Assembly (NCBI GenBank): GCA_028824125.1
Contig: JAPPES010000006.1
Location: 1-55,828 of the forward strand
Reading direction: 5' to 3'
DNA from: Candidatus Poribacteria bacterium
GTDB lineage: Bacteria > Poribacteria > WGA-4E > WGA-3G
DNA length: 55,828 bases
The notes under the pieces were generated by a model. It worked only from the letters and a program-made list of their open reading frames with translations. It made no database searches and was not told where the DNA came from. This document shows, one piece after another, positions 34,309 through 42,649 of this stretch (position 1 is the first letter of the stretch; each line of letters begins with the position of its first letter). Position numbers and translations under genes: made by a program.

Positions 34309-34464
34309 TATAGTGAACTTTGAAATTATTGAGGTACTTTGATAACCTATTATGGAACATAATGGACAATAGAAGTGGTAGCATAAACTTCCAGTTTGTG
34401 CCACAAACCGCAATCTTCCAGATTGCGGTACAGAAGTGTCCCATTAATTGTAAGTTTCACTATA
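34309..34464. repeat. MITE-like element, ends TATAGTGAACTT/AAGTTTCACTATA
   Basis: TATAGTGAACTTTGAAATTA at the left is the imperfect inverted partner of AATTGTAAGTTTCACTATA at the right (about 33 bp related). Related ends are at 6252 and 51620. It is in the 616-bp gap 34179-34794 upstream of the fusion gene. The rest of that gap holds ACCAG/GGTAGAG-type fragments and AT-rich sequence with no gene seen. Confidence 0.7.
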
Positions 34465-34794
34465 AATTTTCCTGCCTAAAAAACTTGACAACATCCCAAA
34501 TAATAAAGTATACTTAAAATGTCACGAACTCGGTAGAGAATACCAGCCGCGTCGCAAGGCGCGGTCTCTACCGATAACAGACTGGTATCTGGGGGTTCGT
34601 GATGCATGGTTCGTGAACCATATTGTTTAACATATCTAATAAGTTATAAAGTGTCAAAACCTCTTTGTATTTAAGGAGTTCTGAAGCTATGTACTTGTTT
34701 TGTTCTAAAAACTTGGACTCTATCTCTATTGAGTTCGTGACTCGTGAGGGGGAATCCCCTCACACAAAATCTATAAACATTCAAAGGAAACAAA

Positions 34795-35172
34795 ATGATT
34801 GGAAAATTAAGGGCTACCATTTTAAGTTTAACGATATTATCACTAATAAGTATTATCGGGTGCAGCTCTAAATATGCAGTGAAAACTAATAACGAAAAAG
34901 ATTTATCTGCAGACTTACAAAAATTAATTGTTCAGACAGACTTAGATAGTCACACAGACTTAGACACATTCCAATTTATTATCACTTTTTCATCTGACAA
35001 TATTTTACTATTAAGAGAAGCCTCAATCAAATATAACCAAAAAGCTGATTCAATTCGACGCACTGATAAGCAGTATTATAGTAATGTTCTCTATAAACGT
35101 TATAGAGAATGGTCAACCTTATTAAACCAGAAAGCTAATATGGTTGAAATGGGACATCTCAACCCTAGATAG
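34795..35172 (+). CDS. Small predicted lipoprotein
   Basis: The 125-residue protein has a lipoprotein signal (LISIIGC) with the modified Cys near 23, then a mostly helical region (SDNILLLREASIKYNQKADSIRR, YYSNVLYKRYREWSTLLNQKAN) of unknown family. AAAGGAAA precedes the ATG. A small membrane-protein gene follows after 37 bp and is probably cotranscribed. Confidence 0.8.
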   Translation: MIGKLRATILSLTILSLISIIGCSSKYAVKTNNEKDLSADLQKLIVQTDLDSHTDLDTFQFIITFSSDNILLLREASIKYNQKADSIRRTDKQYYSNVLYKRYREWSTLLNQKANMVEMGHLNPR

Positions 35173-35209
35173 TAAATTCATATTAGCAAAATACCAAAAG
35201 GAAATAACA

Positions 35210-35494
35210 ATGGCATCTAAAGATATAGATAAGGATATAAAATCTGATAGAAGGTTCGCATTAACAAACACTTATCTAAATGTATCCTTTTTAATCGTAT
35301 GGTTAATCTTGTTTTCTATCTGTATCATAGAGAAAATTGATGGTGGTATAATTATCAGCTTTATCGGCATAATAACAAGCTCAATTTTTATAAATCAGGA
35401 CTTACGTAATGTATTCAAAAGTCCCCTTGATAAGGGAGACTTAGGGGGCGGGCCCCATAGCGATAGCGTCCGGGGAGATAAATCACTGAAATAA
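35210..35494 (+). CDS. Small membrane protein with repeat-derived C-terminus
   Basis: The start at 35210 follows AAAAGGAAA; longer in-frame starts lack one. Residues 1-18 are charged, and 22-41 and 46-61 form two transmembrane helices with a short loop. From residue 63 onward the reading frame runs into the MITE-like element at 35397, so about 32 residues (DLRNVFKSPLDKG onward) and the stop codon come from the repeat. The original protein probably ended elsewhere. Function unknown. Confidence 0.7.
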   Translation: MASKDIDKDIKSDRRFALTNTYLNVSFLIVWLILFSICIIEKIDGGIIISFIGIITSSIFINQDLRNVFKSPLDKGDLGGGPHSDSVRGDKSLK

Positions 35495-35540
35495 CGACTT
35501 TTTACCCGCTCCGCCTTATCAAGGGGAATGCATAAGTCCT
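35397..35540. repeat. MITE-like element, terminal repeat AGGACTTACG, copy 2
   Basis: AGGACTTACGTAAT (35397-35410) and AATGCATAAGTCCT (35527-35540) are the ends, matching 8694-8822. The inner region repeats AAGTCCCCTTGATAAGGG and TTATCAAGGGGAA. It overlaps the 3' end of the small membrane-protein gene. Confidence 0.9.
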
Positions 35541-35581
35541 GAAAGTGTTGGTATCTGAAAACTAATTGAAGGAAAAAGAAA

Positions 35582-36688
35582 TCATTTTCGCGATGCCATA
35601 TCAAAACCAACGGCTGCAATCAGTACAACACCTTTGATGACATCCTGCCACGCAATGTCCATGTTTGCCAATTCCATTCCACTGCTAAGGCTTGCCATCA
35701 CGAACGCACCTAAGATGGCACCAAAAATAGTGCCGCGTCCGCCCATTAAGCTGGCACCACCGATCACACAAGCAGCTATTGCTTCTAACTCAAGCAGACC
35801 GCCCGCTTTTGAAGTAGCACTCCCCGCGCGTGCTGTCATAACAATACCTGCTATCGCCATTAATGCCCCCATTATTGCAAATACCCGTAATGTGATGCTC
35901 CGCACGTTAATCCCGGAGAGATAGGCTGCTTCGGCATTGCCACCGACAGCGTAAACATATCTTCCGAAACGGGTGCGGTTTGCGATGAAGTGAAACACAA
36001 ATACCAATCCAAATAAAATGCATGCTGAAAAGGGAATTCCTTTGTAATTATTCATCACAGCAACAAAGGCAATAATACAACCCCACGTGCCAACAATTTT
36101 TAAAATTGTGGGTAGATATGCTCTTTCAGTGCGCGTCGCCTGTGAAGTTGAGAGTTGTCGAAAAAATACATATCCACTTACCCCAAGTCCAATTAACATT
36201 ATAGTCCATCCAATAGCACGTGGAAGGTAGGCGTTGCCAATAGCTTTTAGCCAATTATCGTGCAAAAGGATCGTTTTACCTTTTGTAAATGCTAACATCA
36301 GTCCTCGAAATACCAAAAATCCGCCAAGTGTGACGATAAACGCTGGGATGTGCTGATATGCTACGAGGTAACCTTGCATCAAGCCTATCAGAATTCCGAG
36401 GCAGATTACAATGAATAGTGTTAAGATTATTGGTTGTCCCAATTGAACATGCAGGATTGCAGTGATAGCACCAAGCAAACCAGCACCAAAACCGACAGAT
36501 AGGTCAATGTTAGCAGAGACGATGACAAACGTCATCCCGATTGCAAGAATGGCTGTTACTGTTGCGCGGCGGGAGAGATTGGAAAGGTTTCGTGAGCTAA
36601 GGAAGGTGCCTTCTAACAGTGAAAATATGATCCAGATACAGACAAGAGCAATTACCATCACATACGTGCGAAGATTCAGATGCTTCAT
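35582..36688 (-). CDS. Sugar ABC transporter permease (XylH/RbsC type)
   Basis: The 368-residue protein has about ten membrane helices and the family blocks SANIDLSVGFGAGLLGAI, HIPAFIVTLGGFLVFRGLML, RFGRYVYAVGGNAEAAYLSGI and GGASLMGGRGTIFGAILGA. The extra mid-protein segment and length fit the xylose-permease-like subgroup. Neither an ATPase nor a binding-protein gene is adjacent: upstream are TatD and SDR genes on the same strand with 20-bp spacings. The remaining transporter parts must lie elsewhere. Confidence 0.9.
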   Translation of the reverse strand: MKHLNLRTYVMVIALVCIWIIFSLLEGTFLSSRNLSNLSRRATVTAILAIGMTFVIVSANIDLSVGFGAGLLGAITAILHVQLGQPIILTLFIVICLGILIGLMQGYLVAYQHIPAFIVTLGGFLVFRGLMLAFTKGKTILLHDNWLKAIGNAYLPRAIGWTIMLIGLGVSGYVFFRQLSTSQATRTERAYLPTILKIVGTWGCIIAFVAVMNNYKGIPFSACILFGLVFVFHFIANRTRFGRYVYAVGGNAEAAYLSGINVRSITLRVFAIMGALMAIAGIVMTARAGSATSKAGGLLELEAIAACVIGGASLMGGRGTIFGAILGAFVMASLSSGMELANMDIAWQDVIKGVVLIAAVGFDMASRK

Positions 36689-36708
36689 ACCTGATGTTTG
36701 TCCTTCTG

Positions 36709-37473
36709 CTAATGAGTTTTGAATAGCGAATTGAAATTTTTTGTTGTGATTTCACCAATTGTCCCTACGGAAGTCTCGCGAAGTTCTGCGATTTTTTCTG
36801 CCACAGCACGTACATACGCTGGCTCATTCCGTTTACCGCGCCAAGATTGCGGTGCCAACCACGGACAATCGGTTTCTATCAATAATCGTTCTAACGGTAC
36901 TTCCCTTGCCACGGCTTGCACATCTTTAGCATTTGGGTATGTCACTATACCACCGATACCGATATGGAATCCGATTTCAATACTCCTATGCATCAATTCA
37001 ACATCACCAGTGAAGCAGTGTAGGACACCTTGGATTTGTCCACGTCGTGCCTCTAAGATGGGAAGGATGTCCATATACGCGTCGCGGTTATGGACAATTA
37101 TCGGCATTCCCATCTCTTCGGCAAGGTCTAATTGTTTTTCAAACGCATCTTTTTGCACAGCATGTGGTGAGAGGTTTCGATAGTAATCCAATCCTATTTC
37201 ACCGAGGGCAATTACCTTCGGATGATTTAAAAGCTCACGAAAAGTTTTTAGCACATCGGGGGTTAAGTCTTTTGCATCGTGCGGATGCATGCCTACCGTA
37301 GCAAATAGATTTTCATGTTTCTCTGCAAGCTCAACCGCACCGAGACTGGTTTCTAAATCAAATCCGATAACAAGGATAGTTGAGACTCCAGCTTCTAATG
37401 CACGTTTTAGGACAGCATCTCGATCAGGATCAAATTGTGAGATCTGAATATGTGTGTGTGAATCGATAAACAT
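36709..37473 (-). CDS. tatD: TatD family metal-dependent hydrolase
   Basis: The 254-residue TIM-barrel protein has all TatD metal-site motifs in order: FIDSHTHIQ (HxH), GEIGLDYYR (Glu), IIVHNRDAY (His), VLHCFTG (His) and LLIETDCPWLAP (Asp). Family members are Mg-dependent 3'-5' DNA exonucleases or other phosphoesterases. It starts 21 bp after the SDR gene stop and ends 20 bp before the permease start. Confidence 0.92.
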   Translation of the reverse strand: MFIDSHTHIQISQFDPDRDAVLKRALEAGVSTILVIGFDLETSLGAVELAEKHENLFATVGMHPHDAKDLTPDVLKTFRELLNHPKVIALGEIGLDYYRNLSPHAVQKDAFEKQLDLAEEMGMPIIVHNRDAYMDILPILEARRGQIQGVLHCFTGDVELMHRSIEIGFHIGIGGIVTYPNAKDVQAVAREVPLERLLIETDCPWLAPQSWRGKRNEPAYVRAVAEKIAELRETSVGTIGEITTKNFNSLFKTH

Positions 37474-37494
37474 GTTTCGTATATGCTGAACAAG

Positions 37495-38205
37495 CTACAT
37501 TAACGGGGTTCGGATAACAGTTTCGAGCGTATGTGCGCGGGGAGATTGCGATACAAGGAAAAGAATCAAGTCAGCGACATCTTCTGGTAGTGTTAGATGC
37601 TCAATTACATCGTCAGGGTGATTATCGCGGCGCATCTTCGTATCAACTGGACCGGGACAGACAACCGAGGCTTTTACACCATGAGGTCTGCCTTCATTGT
37701 TCGTTGTTTCAGTGAAACCGACAACAGCGAATTTGGAAGCGCAATACGCACCGCCGTTGACATGACCATATTTGCCCGATACCGAGGAGACATTGACGAT
37801 ATGACCATATTTCTGTTCGCACATGTGACTAAAAACGGCTTGTGTACACAGAAAAACACCTTTCAGGTTCACCGCCATTGTCAAATCCCAATCCTCTTCG
37901 CGTATCTTTGGAATCGGATTATGAACAGCCACACCTGCATTATTGACGAGAATGTCTACCTTACCAAAGGTCTCAAGTGTTTGTGCAACCATCGCATCCA
38001 CTTCGGTTTTCTGTTGTACATCAGTTTTGATAGGGAGTGCACGTCTGCCGAGTTGTTTCACCTCATCGGCAACTGTAGTAATCTCATTTTCAGTTCGCGC
38101 AGCCAGAACGATATTTGCTCCTTCATTGGCAAACGCTAAGGCAGTCGCACGTCCAATGCCGCGTCCGCCACCTGTAATAATAGCGATACAATTTTCAAGT
38201 TTCAT
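37495..38205 (-). CDS. Short-chain dehydrogenase/reductase
   Basis: A classical SDR of 236 residues: cofactor loop TGGGRGIG, NNAGV strand, catalytic Ser in VNVSSVSGKYG and the YxxxK motif in YCASK. NAD(P)-dependent oxidation of an alcohol is expected; substrate unknown. The start at 38205 has GAGGGA six bases upstream, while the longer in-frame start lacks a site. It heads the TatD-permease run. Confidence 0.92.
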   Translation of the reverse strand: MKLENCIAIITGGGRGIGRATALAFANEGANIVLAARTENEITTVADEVKQLGRRALPIKTDVQQKTEVDAMVAQTLETFGKVDILVNNAGVAVHNPIPKIREEDWDLTMAVNLKGVFLCTQAVFSHMCEQKYGHIVNVSSVSGKYGHVNGGAYCASKFAVVGFTETTNNEGRPHGVKASVVCPGPVDTKMRRDNHPDDVIEHLTLPEDVADLILFLVSQSPRAHTLETVIRTPLM

Positions 38206-38298
38206 GGGTTCCCTCATAGTAGTAGGCACACTCCGTGTGCCGTTTACAACAAGTATTATACCATTTCTAATATATAATGTGTCATTTGCTGGGATTTC

Positions 38299-38376
38299 CT
38301 GTAGGAGCGACCTCGAATCAACGCCAAATGCGCCTTTGGCATTTGTCGGGTCGCGACCAGGAGGTCGCTCCTACAG
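38299..38376. repeat. Hairpin starting CTGTAGGAGCGACCTC
   Basis: CTGTAGGAGCGACCTC (38299-38314) and GAGGTCGCTCCTACAG (38361-38376) are perfect inverted repeats, with a nested CAAATGC/GCATTTG stem. It is in the 442-bp gap 38206-38647, related to 15215-15278. Confidence 0.88.
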
Positions 38377-38484
38377 AAGAAAGGTCCCTTCAGCAAACAA
38401 TAAATGTTGAATCTCTTAATGAAATAATATTTATTAGAATTGGTATTATATAGCGTTATATCGTAGGTCGGTAGAGTGCTGCGA

Positions 38485-38600
38485 AACCCATAACTGTCAA
38501 TTTAGCGGTTCGCCACACCAGTAGACGCGTTTTGTAAACGCGCCCGATCTCAGTCCTTAGACGCTATAAACGGCGCATTTACAAAACGCGCCTACCTTTG
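38485..38600. repeat. 24-bp inverted repeat with AACTGTCAATTTAG end
   Basis: GTAGACGCGTTTTGTAAACG (38521) to 38544 pairs with 38572-38595 (GGCGCATTTACAAAACGCGC and on), two mismatches. ATAACTGTCAATTTAG at 38489-38504 resembles the end of the 15125-15339 element. No gene is seen in the rest of the gap. Confidence 0.75.
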
Positions 38601-38647
38601 TAATAAATTGGGCGGACAATGCCCTCCCACAAGAACGGAAATCGGGT

Positions 38648-39733
38648 TTACGATATTTGATATTGCTTCAATTTTTCTTTATCAAACAAAATGCCGTGCC
38701 CCGGACGATCAGGTGGAGAAAAATGCCCACCTTTGAGTGTCAAGGTATCGCTCAGCACCGGATCAAGCGATGGAATATACTCTACGAAGAGTGAATGCGG
38801 CACTGCAGCAGAGAGATGAACGTGCAAATCCATCAGAAAGTGGGGCGAGACAGAAAGACCGAAACATTCAGCGGTATGTGCCACCTTCATCCATTCAGAA
38901 ATACCACCTACTCTAACTGCATCGGGTTGTAAGATGTCAGCTGCACCTTGTGCAATGTATTCCTTAAACACAAATTTATTGTAGATCGTTTCACCGATTG
39001 CGATTGGAATGGTAGTTTTTTCTCGGAGTGCAACGTGGCTTTCAACATCATCCGCCTCAATCGGTTCTTCAAACCAGAAAAGGTCTGCTGCTTCCACACG
39101 GCAAGCAAGTTGAATAGCCTCTCGCGCGTTCCATTTCATATTTGCATCAATCATGAGATAAGGTTCTTGTCCAATTGCTTTTCTGACAGCAAATATCCGC
39201 GCTATGTCTTCGTGTAGACTGTCGCGTCCTACCTTGATTTTTATCCCTTTAAAACCTTGCTCCACAAATTCTGCGGATTGTCTCACAAGTTCGTCTTCTG
39301 ACAGGTGTAGCCAACCACCATCAGTGTTATACACAGGAACAGCAGCTCTTGCACCACCGAGTAGTTGATAGAGGGGTAATTCGGCACGTTTTGCCATAAG
39401 GTCCCACAGCGCGATATCCACAGCCGCCATTCCCAATCCGACAATTCCACCTCTACCGACCCAGTGCGTCTCCATCCACATCCGATTCCAGATACGGTCA
39501 ATATTGGCAGCATCTTCTTCAAGAAGGATAGGCGTGAGATAGGCATCTATAATCTGTTTAATCGCTTCACCACCTTTGCCGATAGTATAAGAAAAACCGG
39601 TGCCTATCACACCATCTGAATCTTCAATTTCGATGAACGGAAATTCCATAGAGACAAATGCCTGAATGGCATCGGTGCGTTCGACTTGTGGTGGAATGTC
39701 GTAAAGCGAGGTGCGAACTGCTTTAATTTTCAT
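38648..39733 (-). CDS. Enolase-superfamily acid-sugar dehydratase-like protein
   Basis: This mandelate racemase/muconate lactonizing family protein of 361 residues shows the Lys in GIKIKVG, three metal ligands (Asp of LMIDANMKWN, Glu of FEEPIEADD, Glu of IAIGETIYN), the DAVRVGGISE Asp and the SPHFLMDLHVHL His. That His/Lys arrangement suits sugar-acid dehydratases or racemases. It overlaps the upstream Uma2 gene by 11 bp (AAATATGAAAATTAA), so translation may be coupled. Substrate cannot be assigned. Confidence 0.9.
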   Translation of the reverse strand: MKIKAVRTSLYDIPPQVERTDAIQAFVSMEFPFIEIEDSDGVIGTGFSYTIGKGGEAIKQIIDAYLTPILLEEDAANIDRIWNRMWMETHWVGRGGIVGLGMAAVDIALWDLMAKRAELPLYQLLGGARAAVPVYNTDGGWLHLSEDELVRQSAEFVEQGFKGIKIKVGRDSLHEDIARIFAVRKAIGQEPYLMIDANMKWNAREAIQLACRVEAADLFWFEEPIEADDVESHVALREKTTIPIAIGETIYNKFVFKEYIAQGAADILQPDAVRVGGISEWMKVAHTAECFGLSVSPHFLMDLHVHLSAAVPHSLFVEYIPSLDPVLSDTLTLKGGHFSPPDRPGHGILFDKEKLKQYQIS

Positions 39734-40457
39734 ATTTCTGCTGTTCCTCTTTCAACCGCTCTATTTCAGCTCGGAGGCGTGCGACTTCTGCTTCAGCTCG
39801 CTGCCTTGCTTGTGCTTCTTGCTGCCTTGCTTGTGCTTCTTGCTGTGCTTTCTCAGCAGGTGTTTGCAGCCACTGTTCTGAAGTCGGAACGTAAAGCCCC
39901 ACATCATCACCTTGAATGCTAAACTCTATTCCCAGCACAGCAGAGAGTATCCCGTTATCTTGCGAAGATGGAATTGCATCATATTTTCCATCTTCATTTA
40001 GCCGAAAACCGATCAATGAATCAGATAAATAAGATCGCTCCGGATCGTAGAGAAAATATTCCCGAACACCGATGTGAGCATATCGGGTTTTCTTCTTTCT
40101 CAGATCATTTTTATAGGTGCTTCTGCTGGTAACCTCCATTACGAAGTCCGGTGCTTTCCCTTCCTCCCAAATTTTATAGGTGCGGCGCCTCTTTTTTTCT
40201 ATGCCGAACACAACCATCACATCAGGCGAAATGGAACGCCGCGTTTTACCGGGCACATCATAAATTAGCAGGTTTCCAGAAACATATACATCGTCTCTAT
40301 CTTCATAGTATGCTTCAAGTTTCTGATAGGTGTTGACAATTACGATGCGATGTAGGTCTGTTTCCGCAAGCGGTTTTCCATCAGATTCGGGGTAATAAAT
40401 ACCTTCGTCATCTGTTGGGGCATATTGAATGGGTTTTGTGGATTTATCGGATGCCAT
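39723..40457 (-). CDS. Uma2 family endonuclease-like protein
   Basis: A 244-residue protein with Uma2 landmarks YVSGNLLIYDVPG, ISPDVMVVFGIEKK, PDFVMEVTSRST and KKTRYAHIGVREYFLYDP. The C-terminus is a long coiled coil (AEKAQQEAQARQQEAQARQRAEAEVARLRAE) encoded partly by 21-bp tandem repeats. TAGGAG precedes the start. It is similar in layout to the gene at 1874-2605, including the heptad-repeat tail. Confidence 0.87.
   Translation of the reverse strand: MASDKSTKPIQYAPTDDEGIYYPESDGKPLAETDLHRIVIVNTYQKLEAYYEDRDDVYVSGNLLIYDVPGKTRRSISPDVMVVFGIEKKRRRTYKIWEEGKAPDFVMEVTSRSTYKNDLRKKKTRYAHIGVREYFLYDPERSYLSDSLIGFRLNEDGKYDAIPSSQDNGILSAVLGIEFSIQGDDVGLYVPTSEQWLQTPAEKAQQEAQARQQEAQARQRAEAEVARLRAEIERLKEEQQKYEN
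39801..39842. repeat. 21-bp tandem repeat in Uma2 gene
   Basis: CTGCCTTGCTTGTGCTTCTT occurs twice in tandem with 21-bp period, encoding heptads of the coiled-coil tail. Confidence 0.85.
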
Positions 40458-40583
40458 AATGAACTCCTATCGGGATTGAAAATCCCTCCTACAAGAGAGC
40501 GTCCCACACAAATGTAAGAGGCGCAATAAATTGCGCGACTACAATCGCTGCAAATTCTAAGCGAATGTATAGATATTTTAGAT

Positions 40584-41453
40584 TCACTTTATTTTTTTGA
40601 TCATAGCCTGCAATTTTTGGATACAGATACGCGAGGCTTCCTCACCTGCTTCAGAAAAGGCTTTTCCCCCGGGTTTATTCAGCAGATCATCGTCAATTTT
40701 GAGTGAAGGTCTCCAGTGTGTTTCAAGACAGAGATGTCCTTCATATCCTTCGTCAACGAAGGCTTGCAGCTGCCCTTGCCAATCGATAATTCCATCACCC
40801 ACAGGGACAGATTCCATTTCACCAGTATCCGGATTTGGCGCTGCATCCTTGAGGTGCGCATGTATCATTGTCGGTTTCATCTGATTATATGCTTCAGGAA
40901 AAGGTGTTACACCGTTTTTTGCATGTGCTTCATTGGCAGGGTCCCAAATACCGCGGATGTTTGGAGAATCAATTTCTTCAATGAATTGTGCCGTAAGTTT
41001 TGCAGTGCTCAGAGATGTCGTAGATTCGTTTTCCATGCCGAGCACAATGCCTTCACCTTCAATTATTTGGCGCGGTTCATCGTAAGCAGCAATAATTTCG
41101 TCCCAACGTTCTTCAGTCTTTCCTGTATCCCAAAAAACGAAGGTGCGGATCAGATTAGTGTCAAATGCTTTTGCTGTGCGGATACACCCTCGCAAAATGT
41201 CAAGATGTTCTCTGCGTTCTTCTGCGTTGTCCATATCGCATTTGAAAAACGGGGATGCGACACCGATAATCTCTATATCTGTGCCATCAAGTAGACGTTT
41301 CATCTCGTCTATGTCAGTGTCGGTGAGTTGATGTGGTAGTTTATCCCATACTGAACGAATTTCAATGGAATCCAAGTTGTATTCTTGGACAAAATTGACA
41401 ACGGTGGCGAAGTCCTGTGAGACCTCGTCTCCGATAACGCCGATTTTAAACAT
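40584..41453 (-). CDS. Sugar phosphate isomerase/epimerase family protein
   Basis: A 289-residue xylose-isomerase-like TIM barrel: IEIRSVWDKLP near the start, VLGMENESTTSLSTAKLTAQFI with the metal-site Glu, GIWDPANEAHAKNG with Asp and His, MIHAHLKDA with the next His and CLETHWRP with the last Glu. AAAGGAGA precedes the start. Substrate unknown; it lies 126 bp upstream of the Uma2-dehydratase pair on the same strand, which suits a sugar-catabolic cluster. Confidence 0.9.
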   Translation of the reverse strand: MFKIGVIGDEVSQDFATVVNFVQEYNLDSIEIRSVWDKLPHQLTDTDIDEMKRLLDGTDIEIIGVASPFFKCDMDNAEERREHLDILRGCIRTAKAFDTNLIRTFVFWDTGKTEERWDEIIAAYDEPRQIIEGEGIVLGMENESTTSLSTAKLTAQFIEEIDSPNIRGIWDPANEAHAKNGVTPFPEAYNQMKPTMIHAHLKDAAPNPDTGEMESVPVGDGIIDWQGQLQAFVDEGYEGHLCLETHWRPSLKIDDDLLNKPGGKAFSEAGEEASRICIQKLQAMIKKIK

Positions 41454-41578
41454 ATTTTATGTCTCCTTTAGAACTTTTATGACATATTAGCATAGGAGAG
41501 CATAATTCGCAAGCGGGATTTTTTGGGGGTGTCTGAATCGCGGATTATTACATGTTTTGGATTTTACCAGAATAAAAA

Positions 41579-41608
41579 ATGTTACACTTTTGTCCTAAAG
41601 TGTAACAT
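41579..41608 (-). terminator. Rho-independent terminator of the toxin-antitoxin operon
   Basis: ATGTTACACTTT (41579-41590) and AAAGTGTAACAT (41597-41608) form a perfect 12-bp stem with a six-base loop. On the minus strand the stem is followed by a T-run, as expected for transcription from the toxin-antitoxin pair 130 bp upstream. Confidence 0.8.
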
Positions 41609-41735
41609 CAAATTACGGCTTATTTTGTCCATCTACTCGTTGCTGGTCTATATTTTCGGTTTTGACTTTCGTGAAGAAATAGGATTATTATGGTGTGACA
41701 CAATGGTGGTTTACCATGTTCAACCATCTACGCAC

Positions 41736-42344
<609 letters not shown>

Positions 42345-42399
42345 AACCGTGTACTGCTTAAAGTATTACATATATTTCTATAAAAATCAAGTTTTTTCA

Positions 42400-42421
42400 G
42401 GGTTATTTAGTTTTAAAAATT
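42400..42421. repeat. GGGTTATTTAGTTTTAAAA repeat, copy 3
   Basis: Same motif as at 5908, 29464 and 45769. Confidence 0.7.
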
Positions 42422-42464
42422 TTCAATAATTTAGTGAGTTGACTAAATAGACATTATGAAAGAG

Positions 42465-42649
42465 GCGGACGGCACCAAATCAACGGTATGAATGCCATTT
42501 AGGCGAATACGCCAAATCAACGGTATGAATGCCGTTGGCAGAATGCGCCAAATCAACGGTATGAATGCCTGTTGGCATTCCCCGTGTGGCATTCTGCATG
42601 ATTCCCCGTATGGTATTCGCCATGATTCCCCGCAGAGCGTGCCTGCTAC
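42465..42649 (+). repeat. CCAAATCAACGGTATGAATGCC repeat array, copy 2
   Basis: Three units of CCAAATCAACGGTATGAATG followed by CATGATTCCCCG and GCAGAGCGTGCCTGCTAC. It is the inverted counterpart of 29578-29722. The adjoining restriction-methylase gene's stop codon lies at its outer edge. Confidence 0.9.

Noticed and set aside
36709..36960. Transposase or integrase genes explaining the repeats
   Set aside because: No transposase-like protein was found anywhere in the window; the elements are non-autonomous if mobile.
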